Assembly: GCA_019638085.1 (NCBI GenBank)
Contig: JAHBUL010000010.1
Coordinates: forward strand, 62,001 to 126,000
Length of the DNA stretch: 64,000 bases
Source: Flavobacteriales bacterium
GTDB lineage: Bacteria; Bacteroidota; Bacteroidia; Flavobacteriales_F; PHOS-HE28
Direction of reading: 5' to 3'
Below the pieces are notes generated by a model. It saw only the letters and a list, made by a program, of their open reading frames with translations. It had not been told where the DNA came from and did not search any database. This document shows, piece after piece, positions 35,728 through 45,688 of this stretch (its first letter is position 1; the number at the start of each line of letters is the position of its first letter). The position numbers were made by a program, and so were the translations under genes.

Positions 35728-36017
35728 GCAGCATCATCATCCGTCCCCTCATCACTGAAAAGATGACGGCCCAGAGCGAAAAGGAAGGCCGCTACGGTTT
35801 CGTGGTCGATCGCAAGAGCAACAAGGTCGAGATCCGCGAAGCAGTGGAAAAGGAATTCAACGTGAAGGTTACCGGCGTGCGTACGATGATCGTGCGCGGC
35901 AAGGAGCGCACGCGTTACACCAAGTCCAACATCCTCCGGGGCAGTACAAGCACCTGGAAAAAAGCGATCGTCACCTTGGAGAAGGGTGAGAGCATCGATC
36001 TGTACAGCAATCTCTGA
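35724..36017 (+). CDS. rplW: 50S ribosomal protein L23
   Basis: The 97-residue protein opens [20 protein letters not shown], a typical L23 start. It sits at the tunnel exit and docks trigger factor and SRP. Its start overlaps the rplD stop by four bases, so expression is coupled. The end [13 protein letters not shown] is somewhat shorter than in E. coli, as in many Bacteroidota. Confidence 0.97.
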   Translation: MSSIIIRPLITEKMTAQSEKEGRYGFVVDRKSNKVEIREAVEKEFNVKVTGVRTMIVRGKERTRYTKSNILRGSTSTWKKAIVTLEKGESIDLYSNL

Positions 36018-36037
36018 GCCTCGAACAAGCGAAGATC

Positions 36038-36874
36038 ATGGGAATCCGTAAAATAAACCCCGTAACCGCAGGTACCCGTCACAAGGTGGCCGTGGATTTC
36101 GCGGAAGTCACGACGAACAAGCCGGAAGCCAGCTTGCTTCGCGGTAGTGTAAAGCGCAGTGGCGGTCGTAACCATACCGGCAAAATGACCATGCGCTACA
36201 TCGGTGGTGGTCATAAGCAACGCTACCGCTTGATCGATACCAAGCGCGACAAGGTTGGTATCGCAGGTGTGGTGAAGACCATCGAATACGATCCGAACCG
36301 TAGTTCACGCATCGCACTGATCCATTATCCGGACGGTGAGAAGCGTTACATCCTGGCACCGAGCGGCCTGAAGGTCGGCCAAGTGATCGTAAGCGGTAAA
36401 GGAGCTCCCCCCGAAGTGGGCAATGCACTTCCGCTGAGCGATATTCCTTTGGGTACCGTGGTACACAACGTGGAATTGCAGCCGGGCAAAGGCGGATCCT
36501 TCGCACGCAGCGCAGGCACTTTTGCACAGCTCAACGCCCGCGAGGGTCGTTATGCAACCCTGAAGATGCCGAGCGGCGAAGTGCGCATGGTGCTTGTTAC
36601 GTGCATGGCCACCGTTGGTGCCGTAGGTAACTCGGAGCACATGCTGCAGCGTAGCGGCAAGGCAGGTCGTACACGCTGGCAGGGTCGTCGCCCCAGGACC
36701 CGTCCGGTTGCCATGAACCCGGTTGATCACCCGATGGGTGGTGGTGAAGGTCGTGCCTCTGGTGGCCACCCACGCAACCGTAACGGTCTCCTTTCCAAAG
36801 GCAAGAAGACACGCGCTCCAAAGCGTCTTTCCAACAAGTTCATTATTCAGCGGGCCAACCACAAGAAGGCCTGA
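36038..36874 (+). CDS. rplB: 50S ribosomal protein L2
   Basis: The 278-residue protein is essential for subunit joining and for peptidyl transferase function. The C-terminal domain has [20 protein letters not shown], which includes the conserved His close to the active centre. RTRPVAMNP and the basic C-terminal tail are normal. It lies 20 bases after rplW and 14 before rpsS. Confidence 0.98.
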   Translation: MGIRKINPVTAGTRHKVAVDFAEVTTNKPEASLLRGSVKRSGGRNHTGKMTMRYIGGGHKQRYRLIDTKRDKVGIAGVVKTIEYDPNRSSRIALIHYPDGEKRYILAPSGLKVGQVIVSGKGAPPEVGNALPLSDIPLGTVVHNVELQPGKGGSFARSAGTFAQLNAREGRYATLKMPSGEVRMVLVTCMATVGAVGNSEHMLQRSGKAGRTRWQGRRPRTRPVAMNPVDHPMGGGEGRASGGHPRNRNGLLSKGKKTRAPKRLSNKFIIQRANHKKA

Positions 36875-36888
36875 TCACCAGATAGCAG

Positions 36889-37158
36889 ATGAGCCGTTCA
36901 CTTAAGAAACCCCCGTTCGTCCACTACAAGTTGGCGAAGCGTGTGACCGACATGCAGCAGGCCGGTAAGAAGACCGTACTGAAGACCTGGTCGCGTGCGA
37001 GCACCATCACCCCTGAGTTCGTGGGGTTCACCTTCGCTGTACACAACGGGAACAAGTTCATTCCGGTGTATGTCACCGAGAACATGGTAGGCCATAAATT
37101 GGGGGAATTCGCCCCAACGCGGACCTTCCGCGGCCACGCCGGTAACAACAGGAAGTAA
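36889..37158 (+). CDS. rpsS: 30S ribosomal protein S19
   Basis: The 89-residue protein starts [19 protein letters not shown] and ends [18 protein letters not shown], both family-diagnostic. S19 binds the 30S head with S13 and contacts the A-site tRNA. The gap to rplV is two bases. Confidence 0.98.
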   Translation: MSRSLKKPPFVHYKLAKRVTDMQQAGKKTVLKTWSRASTITPEFVGFTFAVHNGNKFIPVYVTENMVGHKLGEFAPTRTFRGHAGNNRK

Positions 37159-37160
37159 CA

Positions 37161-37580
37161 ATGGGATCGCGAAAGAAAATAGCCGCGGAACAGCGGAAAG
37201 AGGCGAAAAAGTCCGTAGCCTTCGCAACGCTGCGTAAGGAGCCCAGCAGCCCACGCCGGATGCGCCAAGTGGCGGATAACATCCGTGGTGTTGAAGTGGA
37301 GCATGCATTGGCACTGCTTCGCTACAGCACCCGCCATGCGAGCAAGCCATTGGAGAAGTTGCTGATGAGCGCCATCGCCAACTGGGAAGCGAAGAACGAA
37401 GGCCGTAAGGCCGGCGAAACGAAATTGATCGTAAAGTCAGTGATGGTGGACGAGAGCACGGGCCTCAAGCGCATGCTTCCTGCCCCGCAAGGTCGTGCAT
37501 ATCGCATGGTCAAGCGCAGCAATCACGTCACCTTAGTGGTTGATACCGCACCGGAGGAAACCGCCGATAACAAAGCATAA
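37161..37580 (+). CDS. rplV: 50S ribosomal protein L22
   Basis: The 139-residue protein opens with a basic extension ([18 protein letters not shown]) not found in E. coli; the core runs from about residue 25 ([18 protein letters not shown]). The tunnel loop contains [21 protein letters not shown], the site of macrolide-resistance changes in other species. It overlaps rpsC by one base (TAATG). Confidence 0.96.
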   Translation: MGSRKKIAAEQRKEAKKSVAFATLRKEPSSPRRMRQVADNIRGVEVEHALALLRYSTRHASKPLEKLLMSAIANWEAKNEGRKAGETKLIVKSVMVDESTGLKRMLPAPQGRAYRMVKRSNHVTLVVDTAPEETADNKA

Positions 37581-38401
37581 TGGGACAAAAAGCACACCCG
37601 ATCGGCCAACGCCTGGGCCTCATCAGGGGCTGGGACAGCAACTGGTACGGCGGCAATAACTACGCCGACAAGCTGGTGGAGGATGAAAAGATCCGCCAGT
37701 ACCTGATGGCCCGCCTGAAGAAGGCGAGCGTATCACGGATCATCATTGAGCGCACCTTGAAGCTCGTGACCGTGACGATCAATACCGCACGCCCCGGTGT
37801 CATCATCGGCCGTGGAGGTTCCGAAGTGGATAAGTTGCGCGAGGAACTGAAGAAGTTCACCGGCAAGGACGTCCAGATCAACATATTCGAGATCAAGCGC
37901 CCTGAACTGGATGCACGCTTGGTGGCCGATAGCATCGCCCGCCAGTTGGAGGGGCGCATCAGCTTCCGCCGAGCAATGAAGATGAGCGTGGCCAGCTCCA
38001 TGCGCATGGGTGCCGAAGGCATCAAGGTGCAAGTGAGCGGTCGCTTGAACGGCGCTGAGATCGCGCGTACGGAGAAGTATCGTGAGGGCCGCGTGCCGTT
38101 GCATACCCTGCGTGCGGACATCGATTTCGCCATTACCGAGGCGCATACCAAAATGGGGCGTATCGGAGTGAAGTGCTGGATCATGCGCGGAGAGGTGTAT
38201 GGCAAGCGCGACCTGAGCCCGAACCAGGGTCAGGTAAAAGGACCCGGCGGCATGCGCATGGGCCCTGGCGACCGTCGCGGCGGCGAGCGTCGTGGTGGTG
38301 GTGAGCGCCGTGGAGGCGGTGGCGAACGTCGTGGCCCAGGTGGTGGCGGTGAGCGTCGTGGAGGCGGAAGAGATCGTGGAGCTAACCGAGCAAATAACTA
38401 A
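37580..38401 (+). CDS. rpsC: 30S ribosomal protein S3 with Arg/Gly-rich tail
   Basis: The 273-residue protein forms part of the mRNA entry channel and its helicase activity. It starts [20 protein letters not shown] and contains the KH motif [19 protein letters not shown]. After about residue 222 an unusual tail of roughly 50 residues follows, built from repeated GERRGGG units ([13 protein letters not shown] and onward) and ending DRGANRANN. The DNA for it (about 38260-38390) is a diverged tandem repeat of GGTGAGCGTCGTGG type. The tail probably adds RNA-binding charge. Confidence 0.97.
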   Translation: MGQKAHPIGQRLGLIRGWDSNWYGGNNYADKLVEDEKIRQYLMARLKKASVSRIIIERTLKLVTVTINTARPGVIIGRGGSEVDKLREELKKFTGKDVQINIFEIKRPELDARLVADSIARQLEGRISFRRAMKMSVASSMRMGAEGIKVQVSGRLNGAEIARTEKYREGRVPLHTLRADIDFAITEAHTKMGRIGVKCWIMRGEVYGKRDLSPNQGQVKGPGGMRMGPGDRRGGERRGGGERRGGGGERRGPGGGGERRGGGRDRGANRANN

Positions 38402-38406
38402 GAACC

Positions 38407-38829
38407 ATGTTGCAACCTAAGCGCAGTCGGCGCCGCAATATGCACAAGGGCCGCATGAAGGGCGAGTCCCAGCGCGGCCACCGTGTGGCCCTGGGATCCT
38501 TCGGCCTCAAAGCGATGGAAAGCGTATGGCTTACCAGTCGCCAGATCGAAGCAGCCCGTGTGGCACTCACCCGCTATATGAAGCGTGAGGGTCAAGTGTG
38601 GATCAAGGTGTTCCCGGACAAACCGGTGACCAGCAAACCCGCCGAAGTACGGATGGGTAAGGGTAAGGGCGCGTTGGACCACTGGGTGGCCGTAACGCGT
38701 GCAGGCAAGATCATCTTCGAGATCGACGGGGTACCCGTTGAGACCGCGAAGGAGGCCTTGCGCCTGGCAGCCCAGAAGCTGCCGATCCGTACGAAGTTCG
38801 TGACGCGTGAAGATTTTGACGGTCAATAA
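38407..38829 (+). CDS. rplP: 50S ribosomal protein L16
   Basis: The 140-residue protein opens [19 protein letters not shown] and contains [14 protein letters not shown] near residues 80-93, close to the A site where it helps position the aminoacyl-tRNA. Length and motifs are normal. Gaps are five bases from rpsC and nine to rpmC. Confidence 0.97.
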   Translation: MLQPKRSRRRNMHKGRMKGESQRGHRVALGSFGLKAMESVWLTSRQIEAARVALTRYMKREGQVWIKVFPDKPVTSKPAEVRMGKGKGALDHWVAVTRAGKIIFEIDGVPVETAKEALRLAAQKLPIRTKFVTREDFDGQ

Positions 38830-38838
38830 GCAACCGTG

Positions 38839-39051
38839 ATGAAGAAGAGAAAACAGGAATTGAAGGACCTCACTCCGCTGGAACTCCAGGACAAGCTGGA
38901 GGGTGAACGTGAGGCGTTGACCAAGCTTCGCTTCAACCATGCAGTGAGCCCGGTTGAAAGCCCTGCACAATTGCGGAGCACCCGCAAGAGCGTAGCACGG
39001 ATCCTTACTGAGATGCGTCGTCGCGAGATCGCCAACACCGCCCAAGCATGA
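38839..39051 (+). CDS. rpmC: 50S ribosomal protein L29
   Basis: The 70-residue two-helix protein at the tunnel exit reads [20 protein letters not shown] and later [18 protein letters not shown], both typical. A GTG one codon upstream is possible. Its stop overlaps the rpsQ start by four bases (ATGA). Confidence 0.95.
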   Translation: MKKRKQELKDLTPLELQDKLEGEREALTKLRFNHAVSPVESPAQLRSTRKSVARILTEMRRREIANTAQA

Positions 39052-39353
39052 GCACCGAAAGCACAGAGACACAAGAGACCACTCCGATCCAGGATGGCAG
39101 CGCACGGAAACTCCGGAAGGAGCGTGTGGGCATTGTTACCAGTGACAAGATGAACAAGAGCATCACCGTCACTGTGGAGCGCCGCGTGATGCACCCCAAG
39201 TATGGGAAATTCGTGAAGCTCTCCAGCAAGTTCATGGCACACGACGACAAGGATGACGCGCATGTGGGCGACACCGTACGCATCGCCGAAACGCGCCCGA
39301 TGAGCAAGCTGAAGCGCTGGCGTTTGGTGGAAGTGATTGAACGAGCCAAGTAA
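39048..39353 (+). CDS. rpsQ: 30S ribosomal protein S17
   Basis: The 101-residue OB-fold protein binds 16S rRNA early in assembly. A nonconserved acidic N-terminus ([13 protein letters not shown]) precedes the core [19 protein letters not shown] and [12 protein letters not shown]. The end [19 protein letters not shown] is typical. It overlaps rpmC by four bases. Confidence 0.96.
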   Translation: MSTESTETQETTPIQDGSARKLRKERVGIVTSDKMNKSITVTVERRVMHPKYGKFVKLSSKFMAHDDKDDAHVGDTVRIAETRPMSKLKRWRLVEVIERAK

Positions 39354-39365
39354 GACCGAGCAGAA

Positions 39366-39734
39366 ATGATCCAACAGGAATCCCGGCTCATTGTGGCCGA
39401 CAACAGCGGAGCCCGCGAAGTGCTCGTCATCCGCGTGCTGGGCGGTACGGCACGCCGTTATGCCCGCATTGGTGACACCGTAGTGGTGACCATCAAGAAC
39501 GCCCTCCCGAACAGCGGTACGAAGAAGGGTACCGTGAGCAAGGCCGTGGTGGTGCGCACCCGTAAGGAGACACGCCGCAAGGACGGCAGCTACATCCGCT
39601 TCGACGACAACGCTGTTGTGTTGCTCGATGCAGGAGGAGAAATGCGGGGTACCCGCATCTTCGGACCGGTGGCACGCGAGCTGCGCGAGAAGAAGTTCAT
39701 GAAGATCATCTCACTGGCCCCGGAGGTGCTTTGA
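39366..39734 (+). CDS. rplN: 50S ribosomal protein L14
   Basis: The 122-residue protein opens [19 protein letters not shown], almost invariant in bacteria. It forms a bridge to 16S rRNA helix 14 and contacts L19. [19 protein letters not shown] and the end [21 protein letters not shown] segment are normal. rplX follows after 11 bases. Confidence 0.98.
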   Translation: MIQQESRLIVADNSGAREVLVIRVLGGTARRYARIGDTVVVTIKNALPNSGTKKGTVSKAVVVRTRKETRRKDGSYIRFDDNAVVLLDAGGEMRGTRIFGPVARELREKKFMKIISLAPEVL

Positions 39735-39745
39735 TAAGCCAGACC

Positions 39746-40075
39746 ATGCAGAACAAGACACATATCAAGAAGGGCGACATGGTGAAGGTGCTCGCCGGCG
39801 AGGACCGCACCAAGCAAGGTCGCGTGCTCGATGTTAACCGCAGCCGTGGCACCGCATTGGTGGAGGGCCTGCGCATCAACAAGAAGCACAGCAAGCCTAC
39901 CACGGCCACCCCACAAGGAGGGATCGTGGAGAAGGAAGGTCCCATCCATATCAGCAACCTGATGCTCATCGACGCCAAGACCGGCGAACCGGGGCGTGTG
40001 GGACGTAAGGAAGGAAAGGACGGGAAGCTGGAACGCTACGTGAAAGTGAAGAACAAGAAAACCGCGAAAAAGTGA
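39746..40075 (+). CDS. rplX: 50S ribosomal protein L24
   Basis: The 109-residue protein starts at [20 protein letters not shown]; a TTG five codons upstream is the only alternative. The KOW motif lies in the first 30 residues. L24 is an assembly initiator at the tunnel exit. Its TGA shares one base with the rplE ATG. Confidence 0.96.
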   Translation: MQNKTHIKKGDMVKVLAGEDRTKQGRVLDVNRSRGTALVEGLRINKKHSKPTTATPQGGIVEKEGPIHISNLMLIDAKTGEPGRVGRKEGKDGKLERYVKVKNKKTAKK

Positions 40076-40626
40076 TGAGCACTTACGCACCCCGCCTAAG
40101 GGCGAAGTATAAGAATGAGGTCGTTCCCGGCCTGCAGAAGGAGTTCAATTACAAGAGCCCCATGCAGGTGCCACGCTTGGTGAAGATCGCCTTGAACCAA
40201 GGCCTCGGCGCGGCGGTGGGCGACAAGAAGATCGTGGACAACGCCGTTGAGGAGATGACCCTGATCACCGGTCAGCGCGCGCAAGCGACCATCTCTCGCA
40301 AGGACATCAGCAATTTCAAGCTCCGAAAAGGCATGCCCATCGGTGCACGCGTTACTTTGCGCGGCGCTAAGATGTATGACTTCCTGGATCGGTTGATCGC
40401 GGTGTCATTGCCCCGTACACGTGACTTCCATGGAGTAAAAGCCTCGGGTTTCGATGGTCGTGGCAACTTCACCTTCGGGGTGACCGAGCAGATCATCTTC
40501 CCGGAGATCGATATCGACAAGACCTCCCGCATCCAAGGCATGGACATCACCTTGGTGACCACCGCGAAGACGGATGCGGAAGCCAAGGCACTCCTAACCG
40601 CATTCGGCTTCCCCTTCACCAAGTAG
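40075..40626 (+). CDS. rplE: 50S ribosomal protein L5
   Basis: The 183-residue protein carries 5S rRNA into the large subunit and touches the P-site t[23 protein letters not shown] and the later [20 protein letters not shown] are conserved. The end [17 protein letters not shown] is normal. A 41-base gap holding a hairpin separates it from rpsN, an unusually large space for this operon. Confidence 0.97.
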   Translation: MSTYAPRLRAKYKNEVVPGLQKEFNYKSPMQVPRLVKIALNQGLGAAVGDKKIVDNAVEEMTLITGQRAQATISRKDISNFKLRKGMPIGARVTLRGAKMYDFLDRLIAVSLPRTRDFHGVKASGFDGRGNFTFGVTEQIIFPEIDIDKTSRIQGMDITLVTTAKTDAEAKALLTAFGFPFTK

Positions 40627-40632
40627 AACCAT

Positions 40633-40659
40633 AAGGGCGCTAGATCTCGCGCCCCAACA
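40633..40659 (+). repeat. Shared leader hairpin, copy upstream of rpsN
   Basis: AAGGGC and GCGCCCC border a core that holds AGATCT; GGGCGC (40635-40640) pairs with GCGCCC (40649-40654). The 27 bases match the copy upstream of rpsK (46451-46477) at 24 positions, including an unbroken 18 at the 3' side. Each ends 8 to 11 bases before the ATG of its gene. Confidence 0.7.
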
Positions 40660-40667
40660 GAAAGAAA

Positions 40668-40937
40668 ATGGCAAAAGAATCGATGAAGGCTCGCGAGCGT
40701 AAGCGGGCCAAGATGGTGGAGAAGTACGCCGCCAAGCGTGCCGCGCTGAAAGCTGCGGGCGATTGGGATGGCTTGCAGAAGCTTCCTGCCAACAGCAGTA
40801 GGGTACGCATGCACAACCGTTGCCAACTTACGGGGCGACCAAAGGGCTACATCCGGCTCTTCGGTATCAGCCGCAACATGTTCCGTGACATGGCCTTGGA
40901 TGGTAAGATCCCTGGTGTAACCAAGAGCAGCTGGTAA
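40668..40937 (+). CDS. rpsN: 30S ribosomal protein S14 (zinc-free form)
   Basis: The 89-residue protein opens [20 protein letters not shown] and ends with [24 protein letters not shown]. Only one Cys is present, so it lacks the CxxC pairs of the zinc-binding version; this long C-minus form is expected in Bacteroidota. It binds the 30S head near the A site. A hairpin shared with the rpsK leader lies in the gap upstream. Confidence 0.97.
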   Translation: MAKESMKARERKRAKMVEKYAAKRAALKAAGDWDGLQKLPANSSRVRMHNRCQLTGRPKGYIRLFGISRNMFRDMALDGKIPGVTKSSW

Positions 40938-40965
40938 ACGCACCCACGTCCCAACGACAACGAAA

Positions 40966-41361
40966 ATGACAACAGATCCAATCGCCGATTACCTCACACG
41001 TTTGCGCAATGCCATCATGGCGCGTAAGAAGGTAGTGGAGGTACCCGCCAGTGGCCTGAAGAAGGACATCACGCGGATCCTTTATGACAAGGGATACATC
41101 CTCAGCTACAAAATGGAGGAGGACGGTAAGCAAGGCCTGATCAAGATCGCGCTGAAGTACGGTCCTGACCGTCGCAGTGCCATCCATGAGATCAAGCGTG
41201 TGAGCAGCCCCGGGTTGCGGCAGTATGCCAATTCCAGCAAGTTGCCACGCGTGCTCAACGGATTGGGTATCGCAATCATCAGCACCAGCCGAGGTGTGAT
41301 CACGGACAAAGAAGCGCGTACCCTCGGGGTAGGTGGGGAAGTGATCTGCTACGTCAGCTAA
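40966..41361 (+). CDS. rpsH: 30S ribosomal protein S8
   Basis: The 131-residue protein opens [20 protein letters not shown] and ends [15 protein letters not shown]. The conserved loop [14 protein letters not shown] is near residues 105-118. S8 anchors the central domain of 16S rRNA and in E. coli represses the spc operon. No matching leader was recognised here. Confidence 0.98.
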   Translation: MTTDPIADYLTRLRNAIMARKKVVEVPASGLKKDITRILYDKGYILSYKMEEDGKQGLIKIALKYGPDRRSAIHEIKRVSSPGLRQYANSSKLPRVLNGLGIAIISTSRGVITDKEARTLGVGGEVICYVS

Positions 41362-41375
41362 GCAAGTAGAGGAAA

Positions 41376-41930
41376 ATGAGCCGTATAGGAAAAGAACCGA
41401 TCCAGATCCCAGCCGGGGTGGAAGTGGGCATCAGCGAAAAGAACGTGGTGACCGTGAAAGGCCCGAAAGGGACCCTCACCCAGACCTTGGACCCTGCGAT
41501 CAAAGTGACCCAGGAAAATGGAGTGCTCACCTTCAGCCGTCCAACCGACCTTAAGCACCATCGCTCCATGCATGGTCTTTATCGGTCCTTGGTATCGAAC
41601 ATGGTGGAAGGTGTCACCAATGGATTCAAGTCGGAACAGGAATTGGTGGGGGTAGGATACCGCGCCGTTGCCAAGGGTCAGGAGCTCCAGCTCTCCTTGG
41701 GCTTCTCACACAACGTAGTGTTCCAGCTTCCGCCCGAGATCTCCGTGACCGCCACCCAGGACAAGGGTAAAGCACCCATCGTAAGGTTGGAAAGCATCGA
41801 CAAACAGATATTGGGCGCTGTAGCGGCCAAGATCCGTAGCCTGCGTAAGCCGGAGCCGTACAAAGGCAAGGGTATCCGCTTCGTAGGTGAGAACATTCGC
41901 CGCAAGGCAGGTAAAGCCGCAGGCAAATAA
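41376..41930 (+). CDS. rplF: 50S ribosomal protein L6
   Basis: The 184-residue two-domain protein opens [20 protein letters not shown] and has [20 protein letters not shown] near the end, the RNA-binding signature near the factor-binding centre. Length is normal. It lies 14 bases after rpsH and eight before rplR. Confidence 0.98.
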   Translation: MSRIGKEPIQIPAGVEVGISEKNVVTVKGPKGTLTQTLDPAIKVTQENGVLTFSRPTDLKHHRSMHGLYRSLVSNMVEGVTNGFKSEQELVGVGYRAVAKGQELQLSLGFSHNVVFQLPPEISVTATQDKGKAPIVRLESIDKQILGAVAAKIRSLRKPEPYKGKGIRFVGENIRRKAGKAAGK

Positions 41931-41938
41931 TATCGACC

Positions 41939-42292
41939 ATGGCATTCGACAAGACCGCGCGACGCGCACGCATCAAGACCAGCATCCGGAACAGTGTCCG
42001 GGGCACCGCTGTTCGCCCACGCCTCACCGTTTTCCGCAGCAATGCGGGGATCTACGCACAGTTGATCGACGACGAGCAAGGTGTTACCTTGGTGAGCGCT
42101 GGCAGCCTGAAGGACAAAAAGGCCCATGCCGCCCCGGGGGTGGAGCAGGCCAAGATCGTAGGCAGATCAGTGGCCGAAAAGGCGAAAGCTGCCGGCATCG
42201 AAAAGGTCGTTTTCGACCGCAATGGATACCTCTATCATGGACGCGTGAAGGCCTTGGCCGACGCCGCCCGCGAAGCCGGACTCAATTTCTGA
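41939..42292 (+). CDS. rplR: 50S ribosomal protein L18
   Basis: The 117-residue 5S rRNA-binding protein reads [20 protein letters not shown] and later [20 protein letters not shown]. The C-terminal [20 protein letters not shown] segment is the family hallmark. It follows the standard spc order between rplF and rpsE. Confidence 0.97.
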   Translation: MAFDKTARRARIKTSIRNSVRGTAVRPRLTVFRSNAGIYAQLIDDEQGVTLVSAGSLKDKKAHAAPGVEQAKIVGRSVAEKAKAAGIEKVVFDRNGYLYHGRVKALADAAREAGLNF

Positions 42293-42308
42293 ACCCCATA
42301 CACGTAGC

Positions 42309-42827
42309 ATGTCAGACAACAGAACCAGAACGGTCAAGAGCAGCGATCTCGAGCTGAAGGACACCGTGGTACATCTTAACCGGGTGACCAAAGTGACCAA
42401 GGGAGGGCGCACGTTCACCTTTGCAGCCATCGTGGTGGTGGGCGACGGTAACGGGGTAGTGGGCCACGGCCTCGGGAAATCGAAGGAGGTGCAGGAAGCT
42501 ATCGCCAAGGGCATCGATGATGCCAAGAAGAACTTGGTGAAGGTGCCCTTGCGCCATGGAACCATCCCACATGTGCAGGAAGGACGCTACTCAGGTGCAC
42601 AAGTACTGTTGAAGCCAGCGGCTCACGGTACAGGTGTGATCGCTGGAGGCTCGATGCGGGCCGTACTCGAATCCGCAGGTATTACCGACATCCTGGCCAA
42701 GAGCAAGGGTTCGAGCAATCCGCAGAACGTAGTGAAGGCCACCATTTTGGCTCTTGCCAGCCTTCGTGATGCTGCATCCGTGGCACGCCAGCGCGGTATC
42801 GAATTGGACAAGGTTTTCAACGGATAA
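42309..42827 (+). CDS. rpsE: 30S ribosomal protein S5
   Basis: The 172-residue protein helps fidelity and mRNA unwinding. [19 protein letters not shown] and the core [17 protein letters not shown] are conserved, as is the [15 protein letters not shown] stretch. The spectinomycin loop around residue 20-30 is wild-type in appearance. rpmD follows three bases after the stop. Confidence 0.98.
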   Translation: MSDNRTRTVKSSDLELKDTVVHLNRVTKVTKGGRTFTFAAIVVVGDGNGVVGHGLGKSKEVQEAIAKGIDDAKKNLVKVPLRHGTIPHVQEGRYSGAQVLLKPAAHGTGVIAGGSMRAVLESAGITDILAKSKGSSNPQNVVKATILALASLRDAASVARQRGIELDKVFNG

Positions 42828-42830
42828 GTC

Positions 42831-43010
42831 ATGAGCAAGATCATTATCACCCAGACCGGCAGTAAGATCAAGTGCCCGAAGCGCCAGAAGGATACTCTTT
42901 TGGCATTGGGACTGGGTCGCATCGGTAAGAAGAACGAAGTGGAAGCCAGCCCTCAGGTACGTGGCATGATCGCCAAAGTGCAGCATCTGGTGACCGTGAC
43001 CGAGGCCTGA
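42831..43010 (+). CDS. rpmD: 50S ribosomal protein L30
   Basis: A 59-residue gene, easily missed because it is short. It starts ATGAGCAAG three bases after rpsE and reads MSKIIITQTGSKIKCPKRQK, then LLALGLGRIGKKNEVEAS, and ends HLVTVTEA before TGA. The GLGRI segment and length are typical of bacterial L30. The position between rpsE and rplO is the standard one. Confidence 0.96.
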   Translation: MSKIIITQTGSKIKCPKRQKDTLLALGLGRIGKKNEVEASPQVRGMIAKVQHLVTVTEA

Positions 43011-43031
43011 GCCTTATAACAAGAACGAGCG

Positions 43032-43490
43032 ATGGAGGACCTGAGCAAATTGAAGCCCGCTGAAGGCGCGGTAAGGAACAACAAGCGCATTGGCCGTGGC
43101 CAAGGCAGCGGCCGTGGTGGCACAAGTGGCAAGGGCCATAAGGGCCAGAAGGCCGACACCGGTTACAATCGGCGTCGCGGCTTCGAAGGAGGCCAGACCC
43201 CCTTGGCACGACGCCTGCCCAAGTTCGGCTTTACCAACCCTACACGGGTGGAATACAAGGGGATCAATTTGGATGCCATACAAGCCATGGCCGATAAGAC
43301 CGGGCTGAAGGTGGTTGATATTGAAGCCCTGCGCAAGAATGGACTCGTGTCCCGAAACGATCTGGTGAAGGTCTTGGGTCGCGGTACACTCAAAGCCACG
43401 ATCGAAGTGAAGGCCCATGCATTCAGTGCCACGGCCAAGGCAGCCATTGAAGCCCAAGGCGGTAAAACCGAGATAGTAGAGAAGCGCTGA
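43032..43490 (+). CDS. rplO: 50S ribosomal protein L15
   Basis: The 152-residue protein opens MEDLSKLKPAEGAVRNNKRI and has the Gly/Arg/Lys-rich GRGQGSGRGGTSGKGHKGQK segment that threads into 23S rRNA. The C-terminal globular part ends AIEAQGGKTEIVEKR. Its TGA shares one base with the secY ATG. Confidence 0.97.
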   Translation: MEDLSKLKPAEGAVRNNKRIGRGQGSGRGGTSGKGHKGQKADTGYNRRRGFEGGQTPLARRLPKFGFTNPTRVEYKGINLDAIQAMADKTGLKVVDIEALRKNGLVSRNDLVKVLGRGTLKATIEVKAHAFSATAKAAIEAQGGKTEIVEKR

Positions 43491-44818
43491 TGAAGAACTT
43501 CATCGAAACGGTCAAGAATATTTGGCGGATCGAGGACCTGCGTAACCGCATCCTGATCACGCTGGGGCTCTTGCTGGTCTACCGTATCGGAAGCTTCATC
43601 GCATTGCCCGGTGTGGACAGCACCCGTTTGGGCAGTGGTACAGGCGCCGGCTCCGGCTTGGTGGACCTGTTGAGCATATTCACCGGGGGAGCTTTCACCC
43701 GGGCCAGCATCTTCGCTCTGGGCGTAATGCCATACATCAGCGCGAGCATCATCATGCAGTTGGCCGGCATTGCCGTTCCTGCAGTGCAGAAAATGCAGAA
43801 GGAGGAAAGCGGTCGCCGGAAGATCAACCAGTTGACCCGCTATATCACCATCATCATCTGCGTGTTCCAGGCACCTGGTTACCTGCTTACGTATGTGGAT
43901 GCATCGGCAAGGCCGGAGGGACAGTTCTGGATGGTGACCAGTGTGATCATCCTCACAGTGGGCACGTTGTTCGTGATGTGGCTTGGCGAACGCATTACGG
44001 AACGCGGGTTGGGCAACGGGGTATCCCTGATCATCATGATCGGTATCCTTGCCGGGCTTCCTCAGGCATTCCTCCAAGAGTTCATCGGCCGGGCTACCGG
44101 TGGTGGTGGCATGGTGGTGATCCTCTTGGAAGTGGTGATCTGGTTGGCCATCATCGCGTTGAACGTCATGTTGGTGCAAGGCACGAGGCGAATACCCGTG
44201 CAATTCGCAAAGCGTGTGCAGGGCAACAAGCAGTATGGAGGGGTGCGTAACTACATCCCCCTGAAAGTGAACGCGGCGGGCGTTATGCCCATCATCTTCG
44301 CCCAGGCGATCGTACTGGTACCCATGTACATCTCCCAACTGCCGATCTTCAATGGCAACCCGCCGATGTGGCTACAGCAGTTCACCAACTACGAGAGTTT
44401 CTCGTACAACTTCACCTTGTTCCTCATGGTGGTGGCCTTCACCTATTTCTACACGGCCATTACGGTGAACCCGAACCAGTTGTCGGATGACCTGAAGCGT
44501 AACGGGGGCTTCATTCCCGGGATCAAACCGGGGAAGCAGACCGCTGGATACATCGACGACCTGTTGAGCCGTATCACCTTGCCAGGTTCCATCTTCCTGG
44601 GCTTGGTGGCCATCCTTCCGGCCTTCGTCATGATGGCCGGTGTGAAGCAGGGCTTCGCGCAGTTCTTCGGGGGTACATCCCTGTTGATCATGGTGGGTGT
44701 GTTGTTGGATACGCTGCAACAGATCGAAAGTCATTTGTTAATGCGACATTACGACGGCCTGATGAAATCGGGTCGTATTAAAGGGAGGACGAGTTCAGCC
44801 TTCGGCCTGGCAGGATAG
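43490..44818 (+). CDS. secY: Protein translocase subunit SecY
   Basis: The 442-residue inner-membrane protein forms the SecYEG channel for secretory and membrane proteins. Ten hydrophobic segments are visible. GIMPYISASIIMQ-like sequence (LGVMPYISASIIMQL) in helix 2 and the cytoplasmic loop VQGTRRIPVQFAKRV are diagnostic. It ends ESHLLMRHYDGLMKSGRIKG and a short tail. It is coupled to rplO by a one-base overlap, and map follows after one base. Confidence 0.97.
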   Translation: MKNFIETVKNIWRIEDLRNRILITLGLLLVYRIGSFIALPGVDSTRLGSGTGAGSGLVDLLSIFTGGAFTRASIFALGVMPYISASIIMQLAGIAVPAVQKMQKEESGRRKINQLTRYITIIICVFQAPGYLLTYVDASARPEGQFWMVTSVIILTVGTLFVMWLGERITERGLGNGVSLIIMIGILAGLPQAFLQEFIGRATGGGGMVVILLEVVIWLAIIALNVMLVQGTRRIPVQFAKRVQGNKQYGGVRNYIPLKVNAAGVMPIIFAQAIVLVPMYISQLPIFNGNPPMWLQQFTNYESFSYNFTLFLMVVAFTYFYTAITVNPNQLSDDLKRNGGFIPGIKPGKQTAGYIDDLLSRITLPGSIFLGLVAILPAFVMMAGVKQGFAQFFGGTSLLIMVGVLLDTLQQIESHLLMRHYDGLMKSGRIKGRTSSAFGLAG

Positions 44819-44819
44819 A

Positions 44820-45620
44820 ATGGCGAAGGGAGTGAACAAATTGAGTGAGGAGGAGATCGAGTTGGTAAGGAAGAGTTCTTTGCTTGTTGGTAAGACCTTG
44901 GCCGAAGTGGCCCGCATGATCACCCCTGGGGTGACCACCGGGGCACTCGACCGAATGGCGGAGGAGTACATACGCGACAATGGCGGTATCCCCGGTTTCA
45001 AAGGCCTTTACGGTTGTCCTTCCACCTTGCTCATCAGTGTGAACGAGCAGGTGGTACACGGGCTTCCGGGAGATAGGGCCTTGAAGGATGGGGATGTAGC
45101 CAGTGTGGATTGCGGTGTGCTCATGAACGAGTTCTACGGCGACAGTGCCTATACCTTCCAAGTGGGTGAAGTAGCCCCGGAGGTACGGACCCTGCTGAGC
45201 GTAACGAAGGAATGCTTGGCATTGGGGATCGAACAGGCGGTGGCCAACCAGCGGACCGGTGACATCGGCTACGCGATCCAGCATCACGCGGAAGCACATG
45301 GGTACGGTATCGTACGGGAATTAGTGGGTCACGGCGTGGGCCGCAAGTTGCATGAAGCACCGGAGGTACCGAACTATGGCCGCCGCGGACATGGAGTCCG
45401 TTTGAATGAAGGAATGGTGATCGCCATTGAACCGATGGTGAACATGGGTGTTAAGGAAGTGAGCCAACTCGACGATGGCTGGACGGTAGTGAGCCGTGAC
45501 AGCAAACCGAGCGCCCATTTCGAACATACCGTCGCCGTGCGTGCGGGAAAAGCAGAGGTCTTATCAACGTTCAGTTACATCGAGGATGTGCTGAAGGAAA
45601 GAGGAATGGCAGTTGCCTAA
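44820..45620 (+). CDS. map: Methionine aminopeptidase, type I
   Basis: This 266-residue metallopeptidase removes the initiator Met from nascent proteins. The two-metal site is supplied by Asp in VASVDCGV, Asp in FYGDSAYTF, His in VGHGVGRKLHE, Glu in AIEPMVNMG and Glu in the C-terminal half. HFEHTVAV holds the catalytic His. The protein follows secY directly; adk, which lies here in many bacteria, is absent. A GGGC-GCCC hairpin starts right after the stop codon. Confidence 0.96.
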   Translation: MAKGVNKLSEEEIELVRKSSLLVGKTLAEVARMITPGVTTGALDRMAEEYIRDNGGIPGFKGLYGCPSTLLISVNEQVVHGLPGDRALKDGDVASVDCGVLMNEFYGDSAYTFQVGEVAPEVRTLLSVTKECLALGIEQAVANQRTGDIGYAIQHHAEAHGYGIVRELVGHGVGRKLHEAPEVPNYGRRGHGVRLNEGMVIAIEPMVNMGVKEVSQLDDGWTVVSRDSKPSAHFEHTVAVRAGKAEVLSTFSYIEDVLKERGMAVA

Positions 45621-45654
45621 GGGCATTAAAATAAAAAGATCATCTTATTGGCCC
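45621..45654 (+). repeat. GGGC-GCCC hairpin between map and infA
   Basis: Directly after the map TAA, GGGC (45621-45624) can pair with GCCC (45651-45654), with an AT-rich inner region that can fold further (AATAA with TTATT). Like the rpsN and rpsK elements it begins AAGGGC counting the stop codon bases. Sequence similarity to those elements is otherwise low. Confidence 0.4.
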
Positions 45655-45688
45655 GAGGGTCAATAGGAACTGAAAGGAAGAAGTTAGA

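Noticed and set aside
38230..38401. Frameshift or sequencing error as the cause of the S3 tail
   Set aside because: The tail keeps frame, has regular GERRGGG units and ends with a stop five bases before rplP; an error would not give such regularity.
43163..44338. 391-codon antisense frame across rplO and secY
   Set aside because: It lies opposite two certain genes; the composition is His/Asp/Gln-rich with no recognisable domain.
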